Assembly: GCA_047495785.1 (NCBI GenBank)
Contig: JBLDXI010000046.1
Location: 620,001-684,000 of the forward strand
Source: Lepidodermella squamata
Taxonomy: Eukaryota > Gastrotricha
Direction of reading: 5' to 3'
Length of the DNA stretch: 64,000 nucleotides
Position numbers and translations under genes: made by a program. The notes beneath the pieces are model-generated. The model was not told the origin of the DNA, searched no databases, and worked only from the letters and a program-made list of their open reading frames with translations. Shown piece after piece: positions 33,246-45,693 of the stretch (the first letter of the stretch is position 1; the number at the start of each line of letters is the position of its first letter).

Positions 33246-34882
33246 TCACACGATTCTTCCTGTACATCCCGTGCCCGAACAGTCAGGATACGGGAAAGTG
33301 TTCGGCAGAATCGAAACTTCAGTCGTGAAGACAAGCCGACCAGGCTTGTCAGCCGGGATCAAGTCGCCAATGATCGATCGAAGTTCCACTTTCTTATACT
33401 CTTTGTATTGAATTTCGATGAGAGACGCCGCCCACGTGCCATCTGAAGGAACGTCGACCTTACCTCGATACGTCCGCTTACCATTCACCATAGTCGCATT
33501 CAGCTTGGTTCGAGCCCAAAATGACTTCAGATTAACACAGAGAGTTTTATACTCAAGCCCGCAGTGACACGGCTTATCAGCATTCGCGATTCGAAAATCT
33601 CGCCGTTTGTTGCCATCAAACGCGTTGTTGCCACAAGATTTTGCATGCCATAAGCTAGCCTCATGCACCTCGCCGTTGCCATCCAAAGTCGCTACAATCT
33701 CCCCGGTCGAATTTGAAATTTGCCACGTAAAAGTTGGTATAACTTGGTTTTTCAGTTGATAGTCAATCCAAGTCCCAAGGCCAGGTAGCAGCTCTAGCAA
33801 CCCGGTAGCCATAGAGTGCTCGGCATTGGGTACCATCATGAACCACTTCGGACCAGGCATATCAGTCCACCAGTAGTGGGTATCATCCGGCTGTTGGAAC
33901 TCATCTAGAACTGCATTGATGACCAATTTTGGCATTGTTAGACGATCACGGTAGAAATAGGGATCAACCTCTTGTTGTAGCAGCTTCATATTCGGGTCGT
34001 CCAAACGAGTCATAATGTTCATGTCGATGTAGTCACCAAGAGCCCAGCCGAACCCGCCATAGGATCGCCATTGATGATGGGCAAATTCGACGAAATTAAT
34101 GGCATCCAGCACGATTGGGGCGATAGCTTTTACTCGCTTTGAATCAACAGCCCCAACATCCCACGTGGTCCAGCCTCGCTTCGAAGCCCCGGCTACAACA
34201 TAGGAATCAAGTTGATAACCTTCATTCGGGAATTTTTTGGCCATAAAATCGGTAACTGTATCCATAGCCCTTAAGGAGGCTTTCACCATTGGGAATCTGA
34301 GAAGCCATTCGGGTTTAGACGGGTCTTTCAGGAAGTGGTCCCAAGTGAAGGCAATAATCGCGTCTTCAGTTCTCGATTTCTGCAACGGGTCACTCGCAAA
34401 GGTTACGTGCTCGTTTGGAATGTTTTTCAGCATTCCAACGACTATACCTAGCCGCATAGCTAGGGCAGCACATGACAAGATTTCTTCATCCTTAGCTGTG
34501 ACTGGTCCAGCGTTGTTTGAACCTCCAGTGATCCTGTAGGGAGCAAACATGAGTCTTGAAGATTTTCAAAAGAAATTTACCATAAAGTTGCGTTTTGTTT
34601 GTATTTCACTGTATCGGGAACAATCACGTATAAGTAGTGCCACCAAATCGATTTCGTGTCAGAATTATTTGCAAAATCAGCATCAGTCAGCCACTGTTGT
34701 GATGTCATGTTCAAAGTGTACGCCGTCCAGGTATGGCGGCCTAGAATTTCCTTCCCGGAAAGAGTCTGGCCCAAGTCCACCCAGTTGTAGTGGGGATCGG
34801 GCCGCCATACGTAATCATCTAGAGCTGTGGATGCAACTCCAGAGAAAACGCTTGAAATTAGGAGAGCAAGTTGCAAAAGCAT
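33246..34882 (-). CDS. PhoPQ-activated pathogenicity-related family protein (AprA-like secreted hydrolase)
   Basis: Exons 34882-34581 and 34533-33246 with a 47-bp intron give 529 aa. A signal peptide is present (LLQLALLISSVFSGVAS). The remainder matches the PhoPQ-activated pathogenicity-related family (Pfam PF10142), whose best-known eukaryotic member is Dictyostelium AprA. Landmarks are DDYVWRPDPHYNW, WWHYLYVIVPD, the nucleophile-elbow-like VAGASKRGWTTW, HQWRSYGGFGWA, NAVLDEFQQPDDTHYW and VPNAEHSM. The C-terminal ~130 residues form a beta-rich domain with paired cysteines. An alpha/beta-hydrolase fold is expected. The substrate is unknown; a growth-repressor role as for AprA cannot be assumed. 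The family name does not imply pathogenicity. Confidence 0.85.
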
Positions 34883-36120
34883 ATCGCGAAGAAAAGGTGT
34901 GGTTTATTTCACTTACGAAGCTGATAAATGAATGCGCAAAAATGAGGAGTATCTTATCAAGCCAAAGGTGAGTTAGAATGCTAAATAGATAAGGCATTTT
35001 CAAGAATATCCTCAGATTAAGCCGTCTTTCTACTACAGTTTGAGTTCGACTTCCCGGGACTGAGTAACCTCTTGATTCAGTTCAGTTGAGCTAAGTTAAT
35101 GCTGAAATTCCATTCTTAACTCACTTTTAACACCTATAATAGAGACTTGGGACTAATAGTAGACGGACTCCGACACTGCTACTTCAACCGAAAACATAAT
35201 AAGGAAAAAACGACGGTTCCCGTGTCAGACCTTGTAAAGATGGTAGGCTATGAAAACCTTTGGGAAAACAAAGTCGAGAACATTGGAGATTATGAACTCG
35301 AGAGCAGAGACATCCGAGCGGCCATGGAAAGATAATAACCCTGGTCAGCAATGGCCTAGATTTTGAAGGTCTCATCGGACATCAATCGCGATCATTCGCA
35401 TGGTTCGTTTCACTAGTTCGCGGAATTCTGACATATAATCGAATAATCTGTAAACAAATGTGACTGAATGTCTTAGCCTAATGCTTTCTGACAGCTGAGA
35501 GCTGTAGATTGAGAAAGAAGATTGATAAGCAATATTGATAAGTCATATCAATTATGCTGTGGCCACCATGGCGCCTAAATACCGACAAATCACTCAGTCG
35601 TAGGCTTCATCCGGCCTAAGCTTACACTAGGAATACTTTTATTACTTTGAAAATTGATCTAATTGGGCCGTTCCGGTGAATATGATCCAATAAAACTGAG
35701 AACTGAGCGTGACTATTGATGAAATGAATTATTAAAGGGTCGAATGATTTTTCCAGACGTGGACACTCTATTTTATCAAGTTAAATAGCATATTAATAGG
35801 GCGCATTTTGTGTCATTGACTTGCCGAATATCGATCGAGCCCACATCGAGCCCGCACAATTTGTTAACCACATCCCACATTTTACAATTTCTCGCAGACT
35901 GCCACTAATTTCTGCTTGTGGCTTTCTGAAGTCGAAGGTTCAGGAAAACTCTCCTGAAGGTTTAGATGGGTTGGTGATAATCTGGAAGCTCTTTATCCTC
36001 TTATTTCAGGCTGTAATGAATAGCAGAGAAAATTATGTAAATGAATTTTTCCCACTAATGTATCCCATAAGCTTTAATGTATTTAGACTGAAAAATTACA
36101 GTTAACTTTCTTAACGGCAA
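34883..36120. other. Gene-free interval
   Basis: A 62-codon frame at 35147-35335 has no ATG and no support. Nothing else recognised. Confidence 0.4.
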
Positions 36121-36866
36121 ATGAATTATCTTTGCGCAAAACGTAAGTCGATTCCCTATGATTGTTCGAAGCTAGCATTTGCCTCTCCTTTGCAGTGAAG
36201 TGTAGTATGCCAAGCCATGATATTTTGGTGAAGCTACAAAACTGCCAGCCAACGATATGTCAGGGCAAAACAAACGCGCCAAAACCGTCAGACTTTAGTG
36301 AAGAGGAGATCTTCATGCTGAGAACATCTTTCGAAGACCTCAAGCGAGAGCGTGACAAAGTTGCTTTGGAAGCGGTTAAAGGGTAAGTCGAGTTTTTTTG
36401 TTTATTTGCTTCTTTTATCTGAGCTGATTTTCTCAGGGTTGCAGCTGCCATGCCAGACGTTGTTCCCATAATTCAAGCAGCCAAAGCCGGCGTTTATAGC
36501 AGCAAAATGGACAACTGGGAGCAACTAGGCCTTGGAATAATCCTACTAAGTGGCCTGGAGCGGTGTTTACTGCGACTTGGCCACCCCGACTACATGGACA
36601 ATTTTTTCAACAATTTGGTGACAAACCACGAAAGGGCGTTACATGTGCCCCGTGAGATGATGCAAACTTCTCTTGTAGTTTTAATGCCGATCATTCTTCG
36701 TCACATTCAACGCCGTCATCACAGCGATTGCTATGGCGAATTATCCTGTGAAACAACTGAGATGGACAACGATTCTTACTCCCAATGCACGCTGTGCAAC
36801 GCATGGCGTAAATTCTTCAGCTTGATGATACACAAGTTGGCCAACGCTAACACTATCCGGACTTGA
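36121..36866 (+). CDS. Divergent globin-like protein
   Basis: Exons 36121-36142, 36196-36382 and 36437-36866 with introns of 53 and 54 bp give 212 aa. The start at 36121 keeps the frame through the first intron; a later ATG at 36207 is possible. From about residue 40 the sequence FSEEEIFMLRTSFEDLKRER resembles the globin A/B helices. LEAVKGVAAAMPDVVPI resembles the B-C region, and NLVTNHERALHVPREM matches the F-helix/FG corner with a candidate proximal His. The E7 distal position seems not to be His (EQLGLG). The C-terminal ~45 residues add a Cys-rich extension (DCYGELSC, SQCTLCNAW). Haem binding is likely but unproven. The second intron position lies in the B-helix region. Confidence 0.55.
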
Positions 36867-38060
36867 TTTTAATGCGGACTTGGTCATGTGAGATGGTTCC
36901 TTCATTCGTGAACTTTCGTCTGAATACTTATTTCATTCATGTGATGTTTTCCATGTCATGTCACGTTATAACGAGAAATTAGGCTAATAACCTTTTTAAG
37001 TTGAATCCGTTTATTCAATTTGTTCAATGTCAAACAATGGAGTTTTTCATGTAATTAGCCGATTTCACTTCTAACAACAGCGTCGCATTATTTCGGACGC
37101 AATTCAATTTCGGCTCAATCTATAGATGAATAAACACAGGACATTAATCTGCTATGCTCATAAAGCTAGTTTCAACAGTTTTAAGATAGAGGTCCTACTC
37201 CTGACTAAGTCTGTAACGATAAATAGATATCGTACCGGGGTTGTAGCGGGGTTTGGTCGGGTTGAATTGACATTAAGGTGGATGAGTTATTGTGTTGCGA
37301 AGTTTGAAATTTCGGCTGCCTGAATATACATATGTATATTCTGTTATGTTTTGGCGCGCGTCCAAAGATGGATTTGGGCGAATTATTTTGGATCTACTGC
37401 AGGTTTCAAATTTGGGCGCCGCACTTCGATGCGGCTATTCCAAACCTGGCTAAAACCGCCAAGAGACTATCGCATACGGCCACGAGCAACAGCCGGGTCC
37501 TCCCGTCAAAAATCCTGCTGGCAAGGAGTCTGATCAACATCGTTGTTGTTGCCGAGGGATTTTCCGCTCGGCCGAGAGTCTTAAACGGTTTGAAGCCGCT
37601 GACGGTACTTTCCCAATCGTACCTCGGATATTCCAACAGCTGTGCGTTGTTCACCCAGCTATTACCCAGAAACTAGCGAACAAAGGCAGCTTCTGTTGCC
37701 GGGCATCTTTGCTCTGTTGACTTAAAAATCCGAAACGATTGAACGTCGACTTGACCTGAACGAAAAAAAGCGCAATTGTCGATTTCAAAACTGGGTTCAT
37801 TCCTGGGTTCCTTCATGGCCTACGACATTTATAGCCACTTTTCTCCTGCATATTAGTGACATAATGAGTTAAACGATGAGTTCAACTGTTCCTTGGACGG
37901 CTGAGAGCATTGGAGCGAAAAATTACTAGCTCATTGCAGATAAATTCTTCCCGGAGTTCTTATGCTTCCCAACGATTCAAGGATATAAGATAGCTTTACT
38001 TTTATTTAAATCGAATATTCCTGAAGCATTAAGTTGAGTAGAAAATATTCAAAAGATGAC
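36867..38060. other. Interval without a recognised gene
   Basis: A 114-codon frame at 37332-37676 has no homology I recognise and an overlapping frame on the other strand. I do not call it a gene. Confidence 0.35.
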
Positions 38061-41000
38061 TTATTGTTGAGTAGGGGGCAGCCTTTTCCTCATTTTCTCC
38101 GCAAGTTCACTGAAGCTCAGCTCCTCTGCATAGTCTATCGCTGTTTTCCCGAATTGATCAACAATCGTCACATCAGCCTCATATTTCAGCAGCTTCGAAA
38201 CTATGCCAGCATGTCCGAGCTTTGCCGCTCTAATCAACGCCGTTTCGCCATCTCGATTCTTAGCGTTCACCTCAGCTTCTCGAATAAGTAACATTTCGAC
38301 AATGGCTTCGTTTCCAGTCAAGACCGAAAGTAGGAGCGGCGTTTCCTCAGTTGTAACCTTCCTAAAAGTTACACTAGCCCCTTGGTCGAGTAGGAAGCGA
38401 GATATATCGACATTTCCAGAACGAATTGATATCTCAAGCGCTGTAACAATTCCATTAAGGCAGGAATTAACGTCGATTTTCGTCGAATCCACCAGCGATT
38501 TCAATCGAACATCATCGCCATCTCGAACTGATCGCAGGAGCTCGAATTCGTTAACCCAAGCGTCACGTTGGTCATTTTCGATTTCGAGATACTTGGGCAA
38601 CAGGAGCTTAAACACATCATTTTGAACATTCTCCACAGCGTATTGAAGAGCAGTTCTGTTGTAGGCATCGGTTTTCGTAAAATCTGCACCGCACTCGATG
38701 AGAATTTCAGCAATTTCGTCCAAGCTAAGTTCAGCAGCAAAAATTAAGGGAGTTTTGCCCGTTTCATTATCGCAGCGGTTCACATCGGAGCCAGCGTCCA
38801 GCAGTCTCCTTACGATTCGCTTCTGATTACTCTGAACCGCCAAATTCAAGGCGGCAGTTCTCCCATTTAGGATTGTATCAGAGTGAACACCACCCCTCAG
38901 TAAGGCGTCTACAGATTCGATATCACCTCGCCGAATTGCATCGTAAAGTTTCGCTTCGTTTACCCATGGTTTTGGGTCCTCAATCGATGGATCGATCAAA
39001 ACTTCGAAGAGACCTGGGTTACCAATCAAAACTGCTATCGATCTGATCGATTCTCCTCGCCTGTTAACGATATCTCGATTTGCTCCGTTTGAAATAAGAA
39101 GCTCAACGATTTCTTGATTCCCACTTCGAACCGCGTAGAACAATGCAGTTTCGCCATCGAAATCAGTCTCATCGACCTTGGCTCCTTTTGCCAGCAAAAT
39201 CTCGACAATTTGTCTGTTCCCTTCTCTAGAGGCGAGCATTACAGCAGTTTGCTTCCGCTTATTAGAAGCGTCGATGGCTGCTCCGCTTTCAAGCAGAAAG
39301 TTAGCTACTTCAAAATGCGACCCAAGCACTGCTTCCAGCAAAGCTGTTGAGCCAGAGTTAGTCGTCAAGTTAAGCTCCGCCCCTTTTTCAACCAAAGCCT
39401 TCACTATTTCGAGGTAGCCTTTGGCAGAAGCTACGATCAACGCCGACCTCCCTAATGAATCGACCAAGTCCACCTGCGCTCCACTTTTGAGAAGCATTTT
39501 CGCAATCTGCAGATCTCCTCTCGACGAAGCAACCATGAGAGCGGTTTGCTTCAGTTCGTCCGACATCGCAATATTGGGAAAGACGAATTTCTTAAGGAGG
39601 AATTCGACAATTTCCAGATTTCCCAGCCTCGTTGCTTCGATTAACGGGGTTGTTCTCAGGTTTCTTCTAGCGTTCAAATCCGCATTTTTCCACTCGAACA
39701 GCTTGGTAATTGATGTCAGATCTTCCTTGTAAACAGCTTCCATCAAATCTACTTCATGTCTCCAAGCATCAGCGTCGTCTCTTATATCTCGCTCCATAAT
39801 AACTCGCGCGCATTTCGTGTGGCCGTAACTTGTTGCGATATTGAGCGCTGCGAGTCCAAACTTATTTTTCAACTTGGGATTTGCTCCTTTCCTCAGCAGA
39901 GATTTAGCAATTGAGTCGAGGCCGAGTCTAGCCGCTATCATTAGTGGCGTTTCATTCGTCTCGCGGATTCCATCGTCAATAACAGGAACTGCGCCGAAAT
40001 CGAGGCATAACTTGACCATTTCGTCATTTTTACTCGAAACGGCGTAACTGAGAACTGTGTGGCCATCCAGATTTTTCGTTGTAGTTACAGCACTGTTTTC
40101 CAGCAGTTGCCGAACTATCCCAAGATAGCCCCCTTTCGCGGCTAAAATTAAGGCTGAGTCATTGAAATTGTTGGTAATATCAGGATTAGCTCCCCGGTCT
40201 AATAAAATTGCGACCAAGCTGTCAAGCCCTGTTTCAGACGCCATCATAAGAGAGGAAGTTCCATCGCGAAGTCTAGCATTGATATCAGCCTTACTATCCA
40301 GTAGTATTCTAACAATTGTGTCGTCACATTTTTGGCTCACTGCCATTAGTAAAGGGGTGAAATAATCGCGAGTCCTTGCGTCGATTTCTGCCCCTTTCGC
40401 GATCAGCAGTCTCATCAGTGGGCCTTCAGAGTTTTTCGTCGCCAGATGGAGTGAGGTTTCATCTAATGTTTTCCTCGCATTGGGATTTGCGCCGTGGGTT
40501 AGTAAAAGGGACGCAACAGGAGAACAGCCGATTTCAGCCGCTGCCATCAATGGCATACGTTTTTCAATGCATCTAACGTCTGGCTCCACTTTGTTTAGAA
40601 GCATCGTCCTTACGACTTCATCGCTTCGATTCTTCACGGCGTAGTAGAGAGGAGTAAGGCCTTCGTCACTTATCGCGTTCGCTTCAGCCTTACTATCGAG
40701 CAAGGTCTTGCAAACCTTAGGATTCCCAGCCTTCGCGCCATGGATCAACGCCGTGAATTTTGACAGATTCTTAGCGTTAGGGTCAGCTCCCTTTAACACA
40801 AGCTTCTTCGCGATAACATTGTAACCATTTTTCGCAGCAGCCATCAATGCAGTATCGCCATTGATGTTGAAGGCGTTTACCAACTCTGGGTTAGCCTCCA
40901 AAAGTAGGTCAACAATATTGCGATGACCTCGCTCTGAAGCCAAGATCAAAGCTGTGCTTTCGTTTCGATCCCTTGCATTTTGATTCGAGCCACATTTCAG

Positions 41001-42766
41001 CAGTAATTTCACGATTTCACTATGGCCCTCACAAGCCGCGTGCATTAAGGGAGTAAATCCGTTCAAATCAGCCAGTTCCATTAAGGCGGACTTTTCAATT
41101 AACAATGTCGCAATTTTAACTCGATTATTTCTCGCGGCGAGGATAAAACAAGTTTCTTGGTTTTCATTGGCAGAGTTAACATCGACACCAATGTTGATTA
41201 GGACATCGGCGAGGTTCGAAAGGCCATACTCACACGAATCGAGCAGGATTTTGTTGGCTTGATATAGCTTCAAGATTCTATCGATAACTTCGTTGCTTTT
41301 CAAAAGTGGCAGGATTTTATCAACCAGAAATATCCCAGCCAGGTAAAGGTTATTGATTGAATCTTCGAAAATCGTGTCTAGGACATTCTTCCCTGCAATT
41401 GGCTGGATTTCGAGGGCCAGTTTGGTTAGAATCGCCGAACTCGATACGTTGATGACTTTGAAGATCAGGGCGTGGTTTTTCTCTCGAATTAAAGCTTGAA
41501 GTAAGTTGGACTTATCTTTCGTAACTTTCCTCGCAGTTAGAATCAACGAAATTGGGATTGCTTTAGACATTTCGAGGAGTTTCTGCCCTGCTTGGAGAGC
41601 TGTTGAGTTCGCGGCGTAGAAAAAAGTGAAAAGCTGTTCGATCTGTTGCTTCTTCCTTGAACGCCTCGCATTGCTTGTATCCTCTTCAGTTAGCTTCCGG
41701 TCGTCGTGAACCTTGATCAAATGACAAATCCCGCGACTTACAAGATTTTCGCAGATGTTTTTGCCGTCAAAGACCGCGATGTTACGACAAGTCGCCAGGT
41801 CTATGGCCGACAATGGGTAATCAGGCGCGAATAGATTGAATATACAAAAATCAGCCAAGCTTAAAGCTGCTTGATTTTCGAAGTTGCAGCTGAACAAATA
41901 ATCGATCAATTTCGCTCGAAAAGCTTCCTTTGCTAGTTTCGCATTGTCGTTGCGAAATTTCATTAAATTTTGCCAGGCACTTCCAGGCTGAAGAGTCGGG
42001 CTTCTGCATACATAACCATGAATCATTCTTGCTAAAAGAGGAATGCCATGGCACAGCGGTGCTAGGTCTTTAATCTTCTCCGGCGGTAATTGTTTCGACA
42101 TTTCGTAGGTAACGTGGAGCATTTTCTGAATTTCGTCGTCGCTAAATGGGCTCAACTTGATTGTTTCGCAAAAGCTGTCGTCCTCCGATAGTTCCTTAGC
42201 AACAGCTTCGTCCTGCATTATCGCAACAGGCCTAAGCAAATGCTGAACTTTCGCAAGCCTTCTGATGATTTTTGGAGATTTCACACCATCAACGACCAAA
42301 ATCATGACTGGGGAATCGGCAGGCATTTGCGAGCTGAGAGTCCTTTCAAACTCCACCTCAATTTCGCAACTACCAGTTGGCTCGAATTTGAAGCCGATTA
42401 ATTGAGCTAGCCGATTGAAAAAGGCGTTTTCCTCGCTTTGAACTTCGGAAACAGCCTCAGATGCGTTGATCCAGATCACAATTTGAACGTTGGGACATTT
42501 CGGAGTGAAAAATCCCGATCTCGCTTTTGATAGTAGAGAAGCAATCACGGCGGATTTTCCAACTCCAGGGGGTCCACATATTGATAAAAGACCTATAATT
42601 TTTGTAATAAATGGCTTGAGAAGTAATTGGGTAAGTTGTTACCTCTTTGTCTGGAGCATAACTTTATCGCTGCGCTTTGGATTGCAAGTTCCTCCTTGCG
42701 ATGTAGGTAGCCATGGGCTTGTGGGATATTGCCAACAAGACGCAAACTAAGGACATTTTGAGGCAT
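38061..42766 (-). CDS. NB-ARC-type STAND NTPase with long ankyrin array (NLR-like)
   Basis: Exons 42766-42643 and 42592-38061 (50-bp intron) give 1,551 aa. The N-terminus (NIPQAHGYLHRKEEL) resembles the segment just before NB-ARC domains. The Walker A GPPGVGKS spans 42575-42552. Then come VIWINASEAVSE, a Walker-B-like ILVVDGV, IKLSPFSDDEI and the GxP-type motif CHGIPLLARM. A helical region to ~residue 440 is followed by about 30 ankyrin repeats to the C-terminus, with two interruptions of the WRHEVDLMEAVYKED / WVNEAKLYDAIRRGD type. An alternative 5' structure joins an upstream exon ending at 42826 through a 79-bp intron to 42746, also in frame. The architecture suggests an intracellular nucleotide-dependent sensor. 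No effector domain was seen. Confidence 0.85.
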
Positions 42767-43240
42767 TTAATGTGAGGAATTTAACTCTTATTTACTAAAT
42801 AGAAAAGTCTTTAGAGTTGACTTACTCTTCATTAGGAACGTCCTCAAACAATTGATCTGGCATTGATGTCACTTGACACTCGTCGGGGTTAATTGAAGCG
42901 ATTATATCGAATAGCCATAAATCTTGAGAGATGAACTGGAATGTTACTACAGATTTCACAAAAAAGCTATCTGTAGATGAATAGATGAAAGGCGATACAT
43001 TCCTATTCAGTTGAAAACGTAAACAACAACCTCTCAATGGCCAAGTATTTTTTCACATTTGTTATTTAATTCACTCTTGGACAAGAAAAAAATGCATTTT
43101 TCGAACAAGAACATCTTTTATTTTATCAATGTTTTTTTACTTGCAGAATGTCAAGCTTTGAGAGTATTTTACATTTTTATTCTGCAAAAATAAAGGTTTT
43201 TCAAGCATGAATGATCTGGAAAGTATCAACGTATGAGTTC

Positions 43241-43612
43241 TCAGAATGCCTCGTCGTTCTGTAAAAAGTTGAACTGCGACCGAATTTCTGATTCCGATGG
43301 AACAAACGGGCTGTAATCGGCTAGATTGTTCATCGAAATTTTCGTTTGATTCGCCAAGTTCTCGAGAGGCACTTCAGGTAAGGAAGTGTCGACTGCAGAC
43401 CAGGAAGGCGCAGAGTTAGCCGATTCCGAGCTAGCTGGTTTCGAATTTGCAGTTAAGCGATCGTTGGATTGATCAGCACTGTGGTATGTCGTATTGCCGG
43501 TTTTAATCTGGGATACTGAATATCCACGTTCCATTTGCTGGGCGGTGACCAATTTTGACATTAGCTCACGCCATTTTGAGTAAGAAGTGCGGCTTATAGT
43601 TGCCAACGTCAT
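43241..43612 (-). CDS. Hypothetical 123-aa protein
   Basis: ATG 43612 opens a frame of polar, Ser/Asn-rich sequence (MTLATISRTSYSKWRELM at the start). There is a short amphipathic helix at the N-terminus and no leader or known motif. It lies upstream of the NLR-like gene on the same strand. It may be part of a larger transcript; the evidence is only an open frame with plausible composition. Confidence 0.4.
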   Translation of the reverse strand: MTLATISRTSYSKWRELMSKLVTAQQMERGYSVSQIKTGNTTYHSADQSNDRLTANSKPASSESANSAPSWSAVDTSLPEVPLENLANQTKISMNNLADYSPFVPSESEIRSQFNFLQNDEAF

Positions 43613-45042
43613 TTTCAACAAAAAATTCTAAATTTGAAAATTCAACAATTTAAAATCAGAACTTGGATTGGGATTGAAAAGTTAAGAAAATGTTTAATCT
43701 TCAGGATTTTCCAGAAAGTAATTTGCCTAAAAAGCGAATAAAAACACTTAAAAGATCGAAAGCAAGATCGATCAAATTACATCAGCATCATCTTATCACG
43801 TTATCAAGGTGTGAGAATTTCCTCGAATTCTAGCTAATATGTAGATCAAGAGGAGTGAGAGAGATGAAAAGCAGCTTCTATATTATCGTAATCAAAAGAA
43901 GACGCACCGGCATCATGTACCAGCTGCTCTAAAAAGCCATATGCACGCGTTCTTTCACTGCTACGATATTATTGTACAGTATGGTTATTTACTTCAGGTG
44001 CACGCAGAGTATCCAGACGCGTGATGCTGATTATAAGGCCCAAAAACATGCACAAATGAATAGGACGGACTTTGAACCTTTATTTTGTCCTAAAACATGA
44101 CAGATAAAAAACGAGGTTCTTTACCCTATTTCACTCAAAACAAAAAATGAGATGAGAAAAATAAATTGCCCAATGAAATATAAGTATTTAAGAGACAATA
44201 ATGATCCTGGGAAAATTAATTCAGAAAATAACAGCCCAAGGGATGCAATTAAGGAGAGCAGCAGAGCAATTTCACGGCCTTATCCTATCTCATTATGTAA
44301 ATGAAAATATATTACTGTATAAATGCTGTAGAACAGTCTCGTCTTTCGGCTGATTTATCGAGCTAAAAAAATATCTATATTTTCCTATAATATGTGTGAG
44401 CGTTTTTTCTTTACTTATCTTGTGTTGTAGCAGAAGACTGCTGTAGTTACTAATGAATGAGTGATGACGCATGTATGTAAATTGCGTTTATGGCGCGTGT
44501 GCGAGGTCGACATATAGCATCATCAGCGTGTCTACAACATATAGCAGCAGTCCAAAGTCCAGCGGTCTTTTGTTTGCTTATTCCGCTCATTATTTTTTGA
44601 CACTGTTTAAACATTATGGGCGTAATTCGGCGTACTATACTTGGCTGCGAATTACATGCTGTCGTTTTATTCCGTTTGCGAGGGTGTTGGTAATATGTAG
44701 GCCAGAAACGGGTGTGTAATTCATCGCGATAAAAAAATGCCACACCCTCCAACTGAAAAGCTAACTCTGCCTTAAAGTGTCCGACTTTCATGGGGGAGGA
44801 GGAGGGTCATTTTTGGCAAATACACCAAAAAATTGTTTCCATCCCTGGCAGCTGCAGAATCCAAGATCTCACCCTGCTTAAAAATCCAAGAGGAATCTCT
44901 AAAAGATGGGAAAAAATTGTAAATGAAACCGATGAGTTAATCCCCTCAGACATGTAGATTCTAACAAAACTCAATCAGAATTTCATTAGAGGGCTTGGCG
45001 ATCTGTAACTTTCAGCAACCCAGCTGATGCGAACTCCACAGA
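43613..45042. other. Gene-free interval
   Basis: AT-rich. Short frames near 44450-44790 overlap on both strands and have no coding character. An acceptor-like AACTTTCAG ends at 45015, before the next ATG. Confidence 0.4.
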
Positions 45043-45693
45043 ATGACTTTATCAATTGCATTCTTCTTCCTAGTTGTGCTGAACATTTTTCAGGCTATTC
45101 ATTGTGTTGATGATGCCGAATGTGGGAAGCCGCCTAGAATCGCAAATGCTGAGCTGAGACAGGACGGCAAAGCTCTAAAATTCAAATGCAACTCTTTGTT
45201 CAAACTAGTCGGGGATAACCAGGTCTTTTGCGGTACCGACAAGTTATGGGCTATTGATGGCCATTGCGAGTCTGCGATTCCAAAGGAAACAAGTCGATTT
45301 TTCGTGGTGCCTGGTGACTTTTCTTGGACTGGAGGACTGGAAGCCTGCGCCCAGGCTGGAGGGCGTTACGCTGTTATTCGAACGAAAGAAGATCACGAGC
45401 AGGCGAAATTTCTTCATTCATCTGGGCAGAAAGATTTTTGGATCGGTTTGATGCGAGTTAGGGATTTCTCGAAATGCCCATCTAAGTGGCAATGGGTTGA
45501 CGGCTCTTGCCTTGATGATACTCGTAAGAATGTTGAGGCGTGGTGCCCTGGTGAGCCTAATTTCGCGTATGGTATTGAAAACTGGGTTCACTACCGGCAC
45601 TACCAGGGCCAAACCTGCTGGAATGATCTGTACGCGAACACGAAGATGTTTGGTACAAACTTTGCTGCTCTTTGCGAGCGTTACAATCGATAA
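45043..45693 (+). CDS. Sushi + C-type lectin, secreted (copy 1)
   Basis: A single-exon 216-aa protein. The signal peptide (IAFFFLVVLNIFQAIHC) is followed by a sushi/CCP module (CGKPPRIANAEL to HCES, about residues 27-75). A C-type lectin domain runs from SRFFVVPGDFSW to the end. It has WIGL, the cysteine pairs, and both calcium-site-2 motifs EPN (PGEPNFAYG) and WND (CWNDLYA). EPN with WND predicts mannose/GlcNAc-type binding. No membrane anchor. Its tandem paralogue is at 51304-51978; a LINE inserted between them. A role in self/non-self or microbial sugar recognition is plausible. Confidence 0.85.
   Translation: MTLSIAFFFLVVLNIFQAIHCVDDAECGKPPRIANAELRQDGKALKFKCNSLFKLVGDNQVFCGTDKLWAIDGHCESAIPKETSRFFVVPGDFSWTGGLEACAQAGGRYAVIRTKEDHEQAKFLHSSGQKDFWIGLMRVRDFSKCPSKWQWVDGSCLDDTRKNVEAWCPGEPNFAYGIENWVHYRHYQGQTCWNDLYANTKMFGTNFAALCERYNR

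Noticed and set aside
34549-34971. 140-codon plus-strand frame over the first exon of the AprA-like gene.
   Set aside because: Antisense to a well-supported coding exon and its intron; no domain of its own.
37332-37676. 114-codon frame with a competing frame on the other strand.
   Set aside because: No start context, splice or domain support; probably chance or an old repeat.
39114-39732. Several plus-strand frames within the ankyrin-array gene.
   Set aside because: They are antisense shadows of the regular ankyrin coding sequence.
44450-44791. Overlapping ORFs on both strands, one of 113 codons.
   Set aside because: No domain, leader or splice evidence on either strand.
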